A DNA stretch of 64,000 nucleotides from Methanosarcinales archaeon (GCA_905339155.1 CAJPFJ010000016.1:62001-126000); one strand, 5' to 3'; counted from the first letter of the stretch, positions 8,180 to 17,480 are shown. Translations and numbers: made by a program. The notes: generated by a model not told the origin, from the letters alone.

Positions 8180-10111
8180 CTATACCAGGAACCTGAATAC
8201 CAAAAATGCAATTGTTATCATAACAATAGAATGCTTAAAACCAGAGCGGATATCGCCTTCGCCCATGACCCCGGCCATCATGCCTGAGAAGAATGCCTGT
8301 ACAAGGGCTGTGTGATAAAAATATACTTTATAGAAATCAAGGTTAAAATTCTTTATAAAAGCTGCCCCTCCTGCCTGTGCGCCTTTTGCCATCGGGGGAA
8401 GGAAAGTTGCAGTAAGTGAATATACCACATACAGGAAAACCAGGAACGACATATAAATTATTATCACATAGATCAGCATATTGATCGACTTGTCCTTCTT
8501 TAGCTGAAGATTCAGCTTCGTATCCTCCGCAGCAATATCAAGCACCTGCCTGATATCACCGCTTGATTCACTTGCCTTTGTGATAAGCGCTACCACACGA
8601 GAAAGCGAATTGATCTTCACTTTGTTGGCAAAACGTACGAATGCCTGGGTTACGCTTGAACCCCATATGATATCGGTGTACATTTTCTCAATATATGATC
8701 TAAGAGCCCCCCTCTCAGTCCTCAACATGATCCTGAGTGATTCTGCAAGAGAAAGTCCGGTTTCGTTTATGATAGATAAGTGTTTCAAGAACTGCGGTAT
8801 TGAAGTTTCGATCTTCCATAATTTTTTCGAGCGGGTTTCATAGAAAATGACAAACGGTACAAGGACTATCATAAGACTTAGCAGGAAATAATTTGTCAGA
8901 TATCCGGATGCTTTGATATATCCCTGGAAAATTATTCCCGGATTAAATAATATAGCTAAAACAAAGATCATGATCGCTAAAGGAACGGTAACATAAAAGC
9001 TAAGAGCAGGCTCTTCAAAGAAAGCATGCAGGGGATCTTTGAATATTTCTTCAATTCGTATCCTTTTCTTTGAGTTCCCATATTCTTCATAAAGAGCTTT
9101 TTCAGAATCTATACCCACTTCTCTGGTTCGGATCCCTATAAACTCCTTCACCTTTTGCAGATTCAACTTACTTATTATCTGCTCATCCTTGGGAAGCATG
9201 AGGTCAATAAGAAAAACGAATCCGATCGAGCCAAGAGGCAGGACAGCATACGTCAAACCCATAAGAAGCCAGGTCATAGAACCTTTCATTGAGCCAAGCG
9301 TCACGGCAACGATGATCATAAACAGAGGACCCGCTACAAAACCTGTAACATAACTTTCAGCGATCATTCCAAGCATATCCAAAAAAAGCGAATGATCTGA
9401 TTTTGTCTTAGTCCTGTAATTATCGATCTGGACCGAGAAGAAATCCGTAATTTCCCCCCCATTATCTATCAGAGTTACAAGATTCCCGAGGAACTGGTTG
9501 AGCTCCTGTGATGGTGTCTCATCCTGGGCATTGCGAAGCGCGCTCATGAAATCTATCCCGAGGAGTTCCATATCACGCATTATCATGGCAAATTCTTTTG
9601 ATATCTCCCCGTATACGTTTGGTAAATCAGCAACAGAACGGATTATCTCGATAATATTCGTTTCCCCGCGGCTAAGTGCATACATATACATGACAGCATG
9701 CGGAAGCTGGGTCTCGATATTTACTTTCCTCATGCTTGATTTTAAAGAGGGATATATCATGAATGTCTTGTATGATAAAATACCGGGAATGATAAAAAAT
9801 AAGACGCTGATTATTACTATTGCAATTATTGTTTTAAAAGGTGTGAAGAGCCTCAAGAAATCTGCAACATTTTGATCATAAACCAGTAGACTTGGGAGTG
9901 TTACTCTTGAGATGACAATGATCCCTATCAGTATACCCAAAACCAAACCCAGGATCCCTGCGATTAACGAGAAGGCAATTGCTTCGGAAACATATTCTTC
10001 ATAAGGCTTGAAGATATGCGCGCTTCTGAGCTTTTTTCTCATTTCGAGATATTTGTCATGCCTTTTTACATAATTCCCGAACCTGGATAGTGATAGCTGT
10101 CTGAAATTCAT
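8180..10111 (-). CDS. Type IV pilus/secretion membrane platform protein, double T2SF (TadC/FlaJ-like)
   Basis: 643 residues. Two type II secretion system F domains are present, at about 140-300 (THAVMYMYALSRGETNIIEI) and 430-560 (IPQFLKHLSIINETGLSLAE), each followed by pairs of transmembrane helices, with further helices at the N- and C-termini. It is the polytopic platform on which the ATPase acts during pilus assembly. Archaeal ArlJ/PilC proteins commonly carry two such domains. Its start overlaps the ATPase stop (ATGA), so the two are made together. Confidence 0.88.
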   Translation of the reverse strand: MNFRQLSLSRFGNYVKRHDKYLEMRKKLRSAHIFKPYEEYVSEAIAFSLIAGILGLVLGILIGIIVISRVTLPSLLVYDQNVADFLRLFTPFKTIIAIVIISVLFFIIPGILSYKTFMIYPSLKSSMRKVNIETQLPHAVMYMYALSRGETNIIEIIRSVADLPNVYGEISKEFAMIMRDMELLGIDFMSALRNAQDETPSQELNQFLGNLVTLIDNGGEITDFFSVQIDNYRTKTKSDHSLFLDMLGMIAESYVTGFVAGPLFMIIVAVTLGSMKGSMTWLLMGLTYAVLPLGSIGFVFLIDLMLPKDEQIISKLNLQKVKEFIGIRTREVGIDSEKALYEEYGNSKKRIRIEEIFKDPLHAFFEEPALSFYVTVPLAIMIFVLAILFNPGIIFQGYIKASGYLTNYFLLSLMIVLVPFVIFYETRSKKLWKIETSIPQFLKHLSIINETGLSLAESLRIMLRTERGALRSYIEKMYTDIIWGSSVTQAFVRFANKVKINSLSRVVALITKASESSGDIRQVLDIAAEDTKLNLQLKKDKSINMLIYVIIIYMSFLVFLYVVYSLTATFLPPMAKGAQAGGAAFIKNFNLDFYKVYFYHTALVQAFFSGMMAGVMGEGDIRSGFKHSIVMITIAFLVFRFLV

Positions 10112-11778
10112 TCGTCCTCGATCATTAATTTTTTCATAAGCCTTTCCTGGTTTATCTGGAAATCTTTAATGATAGTTACAACCGAGTCATAATCCCTGAT
10201 ATTCTTCTCCACCATATACGAAAGGACTTTCTGGCGTCTATTTAATGCCTGTTCCAGCTGTTTTTTATTCCATCCTCTCTTTTCTTTTATTGTCTCCATG
10301 ACCTCGGATTCTCTGAGTACATTATGATCATCGTTAATGGGATCCCATGTGAAAGTTTCAAGAGTATTTAGACTCTTGCTCTCCGGATCAAGATCAAGTA
10401 TCTCGATCACGTTGAGGATGCGCCGGACTCTTTTTCCCTCCGTAAATATAGCTCCCTGGACGCACAATATGTCAAGCGCTGTGATCATAACCCTGGGCAC
10501 ATTGATAGGATCGTTCTCAAGCCTGTTGATGGCGGCCTGTACACTGCCTGCATGCATAGTTGAATATGTCGTATGCCCGGTGCTCATTGCCTGGAACAGG
10601 GTAAGCGCTTCCTTGCCTCGCACTTCTCCCACGATCAGGTATTCAGGACGCTGCCTTAACCCCTGGCGCAGCAATTCATACATATCCACAGCACCTTTTC
10701 CGCCTGCTGTAAATGAATCCCTGGTTAAACCCGCAACCCAGTTCTCATGGAAAAGCTGCAACTCCCTTGTATCTTCAAGCGTAACTATCTTTGACTTGTG
10801 AGGAATAAATAGAGAAATAGCGTTAAGAGATGTTGTTTTACCCGATGCGGTACCGCCTGCCAGGATAAGGCTCTTGTTATTTTCAATCGCAAGCCACAAG
10901 TATGCCATCATCTCAACATTGAAGGTTCCCCATTTGATCAGGTCGATCGGGGTAATGGGTGTTTCTTTGAATTTCCGGATAGTAAATGAACTCCCGCGTG
11001 TCGTGATCTCACGACCAAGTGTTTCCTGGAGACGGGAGCCATCAGTGAGCGTAGCGTCCAGATAGGGTTTGGCGACAGAGATATTCTTTCCGCTTCTCTG
11101 TGCCAGGAGAAAGATGAAGGAATTCAGTTCTTCTTCTTCAAAAATGATGTTTGTTTTGATGTTCTCATATTTCCTGTGGTAAAGATACACAGGGATATTT
11201 GGCCCGCTGCATGAAATATCTTCTATTTTATCATCCCTGATCAAAGGGTCGATACGGCTAAATCCAATGTTGTTCCGAATCATAAAATAGAGAATTTTAT
11301 GAAAAGATTTGACATCAAAATTCAGGATATAATTATCAATTATTTTCTTTACTGTCCTTGTCAGGATATCTTTCTTGTCTGCGCCATCAACAAGGTCATC
11401 ATATGATAGTAAATCGCGTGATCTCTCGTAGATGTCATGTATAAGTGTGGTTTCAAAAGGTGTCAGTTCAGGTTCAACTATGCAATATACGTAATCGTCA
11501 TTTGATTTATTGAATTGTATCGATATGAAAGAGAATGGTTCATTTACCCAGTAACGCTCCAGTTCCACATATCCCGGTAGCCCCTGGAAAGTTACAATAT
11601 CACCATGAACTGCTACATCGTATGGTTGGATTCTTTCGACTTCAGTCTCACAAGGAAGAGTTTCATCTTTGTTGAAATTCAATTTAGGTAATTTGATCTT
11701 TTCCAATCGTATTTTGACATTTTCAAGCATTTGAATGCTTCTTTGTCCTGTTTTTTGATCCTCTTTTTTTACACTCAT
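10108..11778 (-). CDS. Type II/IV secretion (pilus assembly) ATPase, FlaI/PilB-like
   Basis: 556 residues. The C-terminal domain has Walker A GGTASGKTT at ~303-311, an Asp box (TLEDTRELQL), Walker B YLIVGEVRG at ~379 and the His-box MSTGHTTYSTMHAG. The N-terminal half carries the archaeal GspE-type domain. It powers assembly of the pilus built from the downstream subunits. Start and stop overlap both neighbours by four bases. Pilus assembly is favoured over archaellum because no arlB-arlG set is present and the downstream subunits are pilin-like. No prepilin peptidase gene is in the window. Confidence 0.92.
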   Translation of the reverse strand: MSVKKEDQKTGQRSIQMLENVKIRLEKIKLPKLNFNKDETLPCETEVERIQPYDVAVHGDIVTFQGLPGYVELERYWVNEPFSFISIQFNKSNDDYVYCIVEPELTPFETTLIHDIYERSRDLLSYDDLVDGADKKDILTRTVKKIIDNYILNFDVKSFHKILYFMIRNNIGFSRIDPLIRDDKIEDISCSGPNIPVYLYHRKYENIKTNIIFEEEELNSFIFLLAQRSGKNISVAKPYLDATLTDGSRLQETLGREITTRGSSFTIRKFKETPITPIDLIKWGTFNVEMMAYLWLAIENNKSLILAGGTASGKTTSLNAISLFIPHKSKIVTLEDTRELQLFHENWVAGLTRDSFTAGGKGAVDMYELLRQGLRQRPEYLIVGEVRGKEALTLFQAMSTGHTTYSTMHAGSVQAAINRLENDPINVPRVMITALDILCVQGAIFTEGKRVRRILNVIEILDLDPESKSLNTLETFTWDPINDDHNVLRESEVMETIKEKRGWNKKQLEQALNRRQKVLSYMVEKNIRDYDSVVTIIKDFQINQERLMKKLMIEDE

Positions 11779-13409
11779 TTGCGCCTCAAAACTGCTACTA
11801 AAATCAATATGATTATTGAGAAAATGCTGCCAAAACCAGGTGTCAGGGGAGTAGGTTGAATGTTACCTGCCGGGATGGTATCTGCAGCCCGTTGTCGGGT
11901 TGTGTTCTCGCTCCCGTTTGATGTTTGAATAACTGTAGAATTAGGAACAGGTTTGCCGGGATCGACCACTGTTATTTCAGGCTTATCCGAGCTTTTCACC
12001 TCCCGTGTTGTTCCCCTGTACTCTACATTGGTATAATTTAAGATAGCAGCAGGTAATTCGAACTTTCCTTCTGTATCCATGCTGATATTATAACTGAATC
12101 CCTGCACAGTATTCGGATCTAACCAGTTGGAAAGGGAAGTCGAACCTTCTACCAGGTTAACGCCATCAGGCAGTGAGTCTATAAGTTCAAACCGTGTGCC
12201 TATGTCACCTACATTTTTGAGGGTCACGGTGACTGTTACACGTTCGCTTATATTTATGACAGGCTTGCTAACAGTTTTGTTAAGAATTATTTTTGGTCCG
12301 TTGACAACTAAAGTGATGGCCTGGGAAGATGCAGTATACGGTTTATTATTGACCGTGAAGTTCGCAACCGCTAAAGGGATGATAAAACCGCTAAGGCTTG
12401 CTTCCAGAGGTTTTATGGAGTAGGTCGTTCTCCAGTCTTCCCCGGGCTTTAGCAAAGTAATATCCCATTGAAGAGGAGTGTCGGATTTAACATCAAAATT
12501 TTCATTCATTCTGTCGTTGATATGAATATTATTTATATCATAAATCCCGCCATTTGAAACAGTGATCATCACAGCTGCGGAATTCTTGAGATACATCCGG
12601 TCTTTTACGGATTTACTCATAATAAAATAATTCTGTGCCGGTGAAACTGTGATAGATAATGAGGTTGCTGTATTGTAATCGAGTCCTTTGAGATCATTGC
12701 CCTTTGCATTCATGCTCAAGTTATAGGATTTCTGGTCGATCAAACCAGGAACAAGGAGCAGAGTAGCAAAACTCTGGCTCTCGCCTTTATTCATCCTGGT
12801 GTAATAGTGATGAAGCTCTCTTATATCGCCTCCCCTGAGTTTTAAATCCCCTATAACAAGGTTTACATCTATGTTTTCGGCAAATGCATCGCCGCTATTT
12901 TTTATAGTAATTGTCGCAGTAATTATCTGGTCACTATTAGAAGTATATGCAGTTTTATCGGTCGTAAGAGTAAGTTCAAGTTTGGGCTTTCCTCTTAATG
13001 AAATTGAAATGCTCGCCCATGGATTATAATATTCATATACCCAGTCCCTGGAATTCTTTGCTGTAAATCCTGTTGCTGATATCATCACTTCGTAATCAGG
13101 GTCAATATATGCCCCACTTTGCAGGGACATGACTATCTCCCTCACGAAAACGCCATTTTTATAAATATCAAGTAAAACCGAGGGCTCAACCGGGGTTTCA
13201 GGGACAATATCCCCATTGAAATTCTTATAACCCTGAACCGGGGAAGCAAGTTCAACAGCTTTGACAGTATATTCGCCATTTGCAAGTGAATTCCCCTTAT
13301 AGAGAGTTCCTGTGACCGCAGACGCCCACTCTATGTCACCTGTGCTGAAACTTGATGCTGGTGAAATACTTACACAAAGGAGAATAATTAATGCAATGCA
13401 TATTCTCAT
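11775..13409 (-). CDS. Secreted DUF11/CARDB repeat protein with PGF-CTERM-like anchor, first gene of the pilus operon
   Basis: 544 residues. Signal peptide at 1-21 (MRICIALIILLCVSISPASS). Several beta-sandwich repeats follow, including a DUF11-like unit with LKNVGDIGTRFELIDSLPDG and CARDB-like units (ITIKNSGDAFAENIDVNLVI). The C-terminus TPGFGSIFSIIILILVAVLR has the form of a PGF-CTERM archaeosortase signal (PGF, hydrophobic helix, basic end), so the mature protein is probably lipid-anchored at the cell surface. The stop overlaps the ATPase start, making it the first gene of the operon. A promoter lies about 95 bases upstream. Confidence 0.75.
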   Translation of the reverse strand: MRICIALIILLCVSISPASSFSTGDIEWASAVTGTLYKGNSLANGEYTVKAVELASPVQGYKNFNGDIVPETPVEPSVLLDIYKNGVFVREIVMSLQSGAYIDPDYEVMISATGFTAKNSRDWVYEYYNPWASISISLRGKPKLELTLTTDKTAYTSNSDQIITATITIKNSGDAFAENIDVNLVIGDLKLRGGDIRELHHYYTRMNKGESQSFATLLLVPGLIDQKSYNLSMNAKGNDLKGLDYNTATSLSITVSPAQNYFIMSKSVKDRMYLKNSAAVMITVSNGGIYDINNIHINDRMNENFDVKSDTPLQWDITLLKPGEDWRTTYSIKPLEASLSGFIIPLAVANFTVNNKPYTASSQAITLVVNGPKIILNKTVSKPVINISERVTVTVTLKNVGDIGTRFELIDSLPDGVNLVEGSTSLSNWLDPNTVQGFSYNISMDTEGKFELPAAILNYTNVEYRGTTREVKSSDKPEITVVDPGKPVPNSTVIQTSNGSENTTRQRAADTIPAGNIQPTPLTPGFGSIFSIIILILVAVLRRK

Positions 13410-13488
13410 CTCACTTCATCCCCTTCTGAACAGATGATCTTTTGAAAAACATAATAAACCTCACAGGTATAGAATTTTATTCTACACC

Positions 13489-13545
13489 AGAAAAACAACC
13501 TATCCTTATATAATAGAATTTGTGAAATTCGTGTGAAAACATAAA
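13489..13545 (-). repeat. Promoter-block repeat, copy 1
   Basis: About 57 bases that recur at 14052-14110 with about five differences. The block contains the TATA box and, upstream of it, two GTGAAA-type half sites. It sits upstream of the pilus operon. Confidence 0.8.
13504..13516 (-). promoter_or_regulatory. TATA box of the pilus operon
   Basis: CTATTATATAAGG on the minus strand, about 95 bases upstream of the ATG at 13409. The identical element stands in the second copy of the block, before the lipoprotein gene. Confidence 0.6.
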
Positions 13546-13591
13546 TTCTTACTTTAAATTTGTTTTCCAGTGTTAATAACAATATTCAAAT

Positions 13592-13987
13592 TCATTTTAC
13601 AATAATGCGTCCATGCTGCATCCATGACTGGATAGTACAGTTGTATTCATATGTCCCTGGTCTGTTAAAAGTATAGTTCCATGTCTCTCTTTTATTCAAT
13701 GGAGGAGAATTGATATTATTTACATAAATAGCGTGCTGGCCACTGTCTTGATTCGTCCATTGCACAGTCGTACCATTGACCACATTTATTACAGAAGGAT
13801 TGAACTCAGAGCCAAATATTTCAACATATACTGTTGAATGTTCAGGAATATATGGGATGGGTGTGGGTGTGGGCGTGATTGTTGGCTGGATTATTGAAGT
13901 ATTATTTACAGGCTCATCAAATTTAAGAGTACAACCTGAAATAGATAGAATCATAAGAATAAAAATCATTGGCCATACTTTCAACAT
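13592..13987 (-). CDS. Cupredoxin-like lipoprotein with an altered copper site
   Basis: 131 residues. The signal peptide ends in lipobox LSISGC (Cys19). A Pro/Thr-rich linker (residues ~33-47) is followed by a plastocyanin/azurin-like domain: FNPSVINVVNGTTVQW, then QHAIYV with the first His ligand, and YNCTIQSWMQHG at the C-terminus. Related proteins normally read C-x-x-H-x-x-M at the last site. Here the +3 position is Gln, the Met is at +6 and a His stands at +8. It is probably an outer-surface electron-transfer or copper-binding protein, but type 1 copper binding is uncertain. Its promoter block is nearly identical to that of the pilus operon. Confidence 0.75.
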   Translation of the reverse strand: MLKVWPMIFILMILSISGCTLKFDEPVNNTSIIQPTITPTPTPIPYIPEHSTVYVEIFGSEFNPSVINVVNGTTVQWTNQDSGQHAIYVNNINSPPLNKRETWNYTFNRPGTYEYNCTIQSWMQHGRIIVK

Positions 13988-14051
13988 AATTTATCTCCTT
14001 AAAATATTAAATTACCTCTAGAATTTGGTTTTTAAAATTTTTGCCCATGCA

Positions 14052-14110
14052 AGAAAAAACAACCTGCCCTTATATAATAGAATTTGTGAAATTGGTGTGA
14101 AAACATCAAT
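14052..14110 (-). repeat. Promoter-block repeat, copy 2
   Basis: Second copy of the block at 13489-13545, upstream of the cupredoxin-like lipoprotein gene (start 13987). Confidence 0.8.
14068..14080 (-). promoter_or_regulatory. TATA box of the lipoprotein gene
   Basis: CTATTATATAAGG on the minus strand, identical over 13 bases to 13504-13516, 81 bases upstream of the ATG at 13987. Confidence 0.6.
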
Positions 14111-14160
14111 CCTTCATTCTTACGAATTTTTATGGCCATGATTACACAATAACAAATTAC

Positions 14161-14187
14161 CACGCTTCAAATTTTGAATTTGGCGTG
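14161..14187. promoter_or_regulatory. 27-base imperfect palindrome
   Basis: Outer arms CACGC/GCGTG and inner arms CAAATT/AATTTG. It lies about 85 bases upstream of the lipoprotein TATA box and could be an operator; no regulator gene adjoins it. Confidence 0.35.
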
Positions 14188-14353
14188 AATAAAAAATAGG
14201 TGATGCTTTAAAAGAAAATAAAGTTAAACTACCCCAAAAACATGAAGGTCTATAGATTTCATGAAATAAGTAAATCGAGGTTTTTTAACTCATAACCAAT
14301 CACTCAGGCTTCATCCACGAATGAACAATTAAAACCAATGAGAGGATTTTTGC

Positions 14354-14384
14354 CAAAAAAAAGAAAGTGCCCCCAGAAGGGGGG
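14354..14384 (-). terminator. Hairpin plus T-run terminator of the pilin gene
   Basis: On the minus strand a CCCCC-TTCT-GGGGG hairpin (14370-14384) begins 10 bases after the pilin stop and is followed by a T-rich run (14355-14367). Confidence 0.7.
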
Positions 14385-14394
14385 ATATTTGGTT

Positions 14395-14889
14395 TTATGT
14401 AACTTTGGCTGCTGGCTTTGATAATACACTGCCGGATGGGGTGTCTATGACTGTTACACGAATACTGTCTGCACCAGCAATTACCATTGCTGTTGAGGTT
14501 TTTAGTGCTACCGCTGCTCCATTCAGTGAAAGGGACGGAGTACCTACAGTATTAATTTGGAGTGTATCTCCAGCTTCAAACTGACCACTAACTGATGTGG
14601 CTGTTTCAAAACTGGTTGTGTTCAATATTGAACCATCGCCATTTATCGTTTCTAAAGTGAGTTTAACGTCCTTCATTCTTAGGCTATCGCCACCAAAGTG
14701 CTGTACCCATACAGTACCATTTGTTGCATTTACTGCTGTTATTTTTAAACTTGCCTGTGGTGTTTGTGTCGGTGAACCTACACCGAATGCGAACACAGCC
14801 AAAACGGCTGCAATTATCACAGTTATCACTACCATCAGGATAACACCGATGACTGGTGATACTGCTTCTTCATTTTTCAAATTCTTCAT
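14395..14889 (-). CDS. Archaeal type IV pilin
   Basis: 164 residues. The N-terminus EEAVSPVIGVILMVVITVII is the classical archaeal pilin signature (Pilin_N / former DUF1628): charged head, A-V-S-P-V-I-G, then a hydrophobic helix of about 20 residues. The remainder is a compact beta domain (QASLKITAVNATNGTVWVQH). It is probably a major structural pilin that the ATPase/T2SF pair at 8180-11778 could assemble. It has its own Shine-Dalgarno (GGAGAG near 14896-14901) and a strong hairpin terminator, which fits abundant monocistronic expression. Confidence 0.88.
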   Translation of the reverse strand: MKNLKNEEAVSPVIGVILMVVITVIIAAVLAVFAFGVGSPTQTPQASLKITAVNATNGTVWVQHFGGDSLRMKDVKLTLETINGDGSILNTTSFETATSVSGQFEAGDTLQINTVGTPSLSLNGAAVALKTSTAMVIAGADSIRVTVIDTPSGSVLSKPAAKVT

Positions 14890-15067
14890 TTTTTTCTCTC
14901 CAATTATTTATATCAATCAAGCCTTATCCCTTAGATGAGGAATGACTATAACTCTAATATAACTTTTTAATATTTAATAATACTCAAATATAAAAATAAC
15001 TATAATGATGAGTATCATCATAGACCATTACTAAAAAGCATTTTTCTGATTTTACAGATAATCCTGT

Positions 15068-15817
15068 TTATCTCCCATTTCCTGGAATATCAGCGCCCTT
15101 CCCAAAACCCTGGTATACCATTTCATTGGAATAAACCAATATGCCTTTCCCCGTTATTTCATAAGGCCGGTACAGCCTGTCATGCTGTATCCTTCGCATT
15201 TTTACTACTCTCATTATCAATTTAATATCCTTCTCACTCTCATTCTGCTGCAGGAATACCACACCATCAGCAGAATACTCAACCATCCCATCCTTTGAAT
15301 GGAGCTGGTTGTCAACATTTACTTCAGCGGTATATAAAGCTGTTATCCCCGCGTTTTTTATCGCCTTGTTCAGCCCGAACAGCCTTATGCGTCTTTCTAT
15401 GGCATCATCGAACATCATGGAATAAAGAGTGATCGAGTCAATCACCAGGCGTTTTGCCCCGAACGACCCAATGATCTCCGGAAGTTCGCTTTTCACCCTC
15501 CTGGCAGTTGTTTTTACATCGGAAAGATCAAGTTTCAGTATCGCCAGTTTATTATCCCTGATATATTTCTCAAGGTCCCAGCCATAAGCACTGGCCGCAC
15601 TCAGGATGGCCTCCTTCTCCTCCTCGATACTGATATAAATACAGGGCTCACCTTTTAATAATCCATCAAGGATATAATGAAGTGCAAATGTGGTCTTGCC
15701 AGTACCTGAGTCTCCTATGGCCACGATTATATGCCCCTGCGGAAAGCCGCCTCCAAGCATTTCATCAAGACCCATTATGCCTGTAGATATAAGCTTATTG
15801 CCATTAGTTCCCGTCAT
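15068..15817 (-). CDS. KaiC-like RecA-superfamily ATPase
   Basis: 249 residues, a single KaiC domain: GIMGLDEMLGGGFPQGHIIV, Walker A GDSGTGKTT at ~35-43, the Glu pair CIYISIEEEKE, and Walker B RLVIDSITL. It pairs with the upstream KaiC-like gene, whose stop lies two bases before this ATG. ArlH, the archaellum regulator, is a KaiC-like ATPase, and this pair lies between a pilin and the pilus operon, so a role in controlling surface appendages is possible. That role is inference; other KaiC-like proteins act in signalling. Confidence 0.82.
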   Translation of the reverse strand: MTGTNGNKLISTGIMGLDEMLGGGFPQGHIIVAIGDSGTGKTTFALHYILDGLLKGEPCIYISIEEEKEAILSAASAYGWDLEKYIRDNKLAILKLDLSDVKTTARRVKSELPEIIGSFGAKRLVIDSITLYSMMFDDAIERRIRLFGLNKAIKNAGITALYTAEVNVDNQLHSKDGMVEYSADGVVFLQQNESEKDIKLIMRVVKMRRIQHDRLYRPYEITGKGILVYSNEMVYQGFGKGADIPGNGR

Positions 15818-15818
15818 G

Positions 15819-16682
15819 CTAAATTATCTTCCTGACATTTGATACTTCAAATCCGCCATCATATGTGATCTTTGTTTCGAACTTTGCTATCTTATTCTGC
15901 TCAAGCTGAGGTATAAGTCCACGGAATTTTGATATATAAAGATTTCGCCGCATTTTTACTGAGCCTTTATCGAACCATTCAAAAACGAGCACCCCATCAA
16001 CAGTATCATTGATGATCTCCTGCATCTGTTTTTCAATTATATTGGCGCTGAGTATCAAATAAACAAGGCCGTTCCATGTCTTGGAAATATTCACCATTCC
16101 TTTTAAAAACATAATAAAATCTGTCCTGTTAAGATAATCGATCTGATTGACCAAAAGATCGGTCAGTGAATCAATGATCACGATATTGCCCTTTGCATTC
16201 TCATTGAGGAACTCGGATAGCTCTTCAAGTATATTTTTATCAGAGTTGGAATCAAATCCCGTTATCCCTTTCTTTTCAGACCAGAGGTTCTGGGCAATAC
16301 TTTGACGGAAATATATATCGGAAAGTTCTTTGAAAACAAGACCGTCTCTGACAGCCTCATGATAGCCCTTATGGAAAGCATAAGCGTTCTCTGTTAAAAT
16401 ATTTTCTTTTGATTTTGAGATCGAAACATAACAGATCTTATCAGGAAGCCGGATCATCATATCGATCTCGTTATCCACGGGATTTTTAGGTTTCCTTTTC
16501 ATCTGGTCAGGATCATTCTGACTGACTTTCATCTGGTTGATATTATAAATGGATGTATAGAGGAACTCTCGCCCGCCTGCGCCCACATCTTCGAGAAGAA
16601 GTATCACCGAACCTGCCGGAAAACCTTCGTTAATATTCATATCGAATGTTTTAATACCGGTTGGTATCTTGGCGAGTCTCAT
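15819..16682 (-). CDS. KaiC-like protein with degenerate Walker A
   Basis: 287 residues from the ATG at 16682; a TTG three codons upstream is possible. It has the KaiC fold signature KIPTGIKTFDMNINEGFPAG and a Walker B-like NIVIIDSLTDLL. The P-loop position reads LEDVGAGGREF, with no Gly-Lys-Ser/Thr, so ATP hydrolysis is unlikely. Such inactive partners occur next to active KaiC-like ATPases in Methanosarcinales. Probably a heteromeric partner of the 15068-15817 protein. Confidence 0.7.
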   Translation of the reverse strand: MRLAKIPTGIKTFDMNINEGFPAGSVILLLEDVGAGGREFLYTSIYNINQMKVSQNDPDQMKRKPKNPVDNEIDMMIRLPDKICYVSISKSKENILTENAYAFHKGYHEAVRDGLVFKELSDIYFRQSIAQNLWSEKKGITGFDSNSDKNILEELSEFLNENAKGNIVIIDSLTDLLVNQIDYLNRTDFIMFLKGMVNISKTWNGLVYLILSANIIEKQMQEIINDTVDGVLVFEWFDKGSVKMRRNLYISKFRGLIPQLEQNKIAKFETKITYDGGFEVSNVRKII

Positions 16683-16763
16683 GACAATCAAGTATCAATT
16701 TATCAGACATAAACCTATCTTTGCAAAATCACAAACTCCATGAGCATCATATCCTGAAAAATC

Positions 16764-17480
16764 TCAGAATGGCAACCGATCTATCGGAGCCATCAACTGC
16801 GGTGCAACATATAAATAGAGTAACAAAAGAGCAGCTATTACAACAAGAAGATATACTAGTTTATTCCATTCCCATACTTTCCTGCCGTCAAATATTCCAA
16901 ACGGGATCATATTGAAAAGCGCAAGACTTATATTAACGATCACGCCGTATCTTCCGATCTCATAAAGGATCCCCTGTTCGGATAACAGGAGGAAAAACGC
17001 CATTCCAAGAAGAAGGTTTGAAAGCGGCCCTGCAAGCGATATGCGCCCGTTTTCCCGGCGGCCCACATTGCCGCCGTATATCATGACAGCGCCCGGCGCC
17101 GCAAATAATATCCCGAACTGGTATACCAGGATCAGCATCAGGAAAAGCATTATCGGACTCATCCTGAACTCAGCCCATGAACCGAACCTTTGCGCCACGA
17201 TCTTATGGCTCATTTCATGAATTATGAATGAAATCCCGACTGTAAATAAAGAAATAACAAGAGGATTGAAAATGCCGTTAAAAAGCTCTTCAGTAGAAGG
17301 CCTGGTACCGGATTGAGACCATAGCAGCAGGATCGCAAATGCATAGGAAATGGCAAGCCACGAAATAATGATGTGGATTATTTCAGTATTGCTTGTGCGG
17401 ATGCTGCGCATGCTCCTGATATGGACTGCACCCTTACGATATTTATAAAAATCCTGTTTCCCCTTTTGAACCTTATCCAT
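16764..17480 (-). CDS. Site-2-protease family (M50) membrane metalloprotease
   Basis: About 238 residues when started at the ATG at 17480; a TTG 13 codons upstream gives the longest frame. Five to six hydrophobic segments. Zinc motif HEMSH (HExxH) in IIHEMSHKIVAQRFGSWAEF, and the second S2P motif NMIPFGIFDGRKV, which supplies the Asp ligand. SLAGPLSNLL is the usual N-terminal flank of that helix. It presumably cleaves membrane-embedded substrates; the substrate is unknown. It is divergent from pyrB across an AT-rich promoter region. Confidence 0.85.
   Translation of the reverse strand: MDKVQKGKQDFYKYRKGAVHIRSMRSIRTSNTEIIHIIISWLAISYAFAILLLWSQSGTRPSTEELFNGIFNPLVISLFTVGISFIIHEMSHKIVAQRFGSWAEFRMSPIMLFLMLILVYQFGILFAAPGAVMIYGGNVGRRENGRISLAGPLSNLLLGMAFFLLLSEQGILYEIGRYGVIVNISLALFNMIPFGIFDGRKVWEWNKLVYLLVVIAALLLLYLYVAPQLMAPIDRLPF

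Larger units (their letters stand above)
13988..14394. other. 407-base non-coding stretch
   Basis: Between the lipoprotein start and the pilin stop. It holds the second promoter block (14052-14110), a 27-base imperfect palindrome (14161-14187) and the pilin terminator (14354-14384). The rest is AT-rich with no reading frame I would defend. Confidence 0.7.

Noticed and set aside
10108-11778. Archaellum motor ATPase
   Set aside because: No archaellin operon (arlB-arlG/H) neighbours; downstream genes are pilin-like, so a pilus system is more likely.
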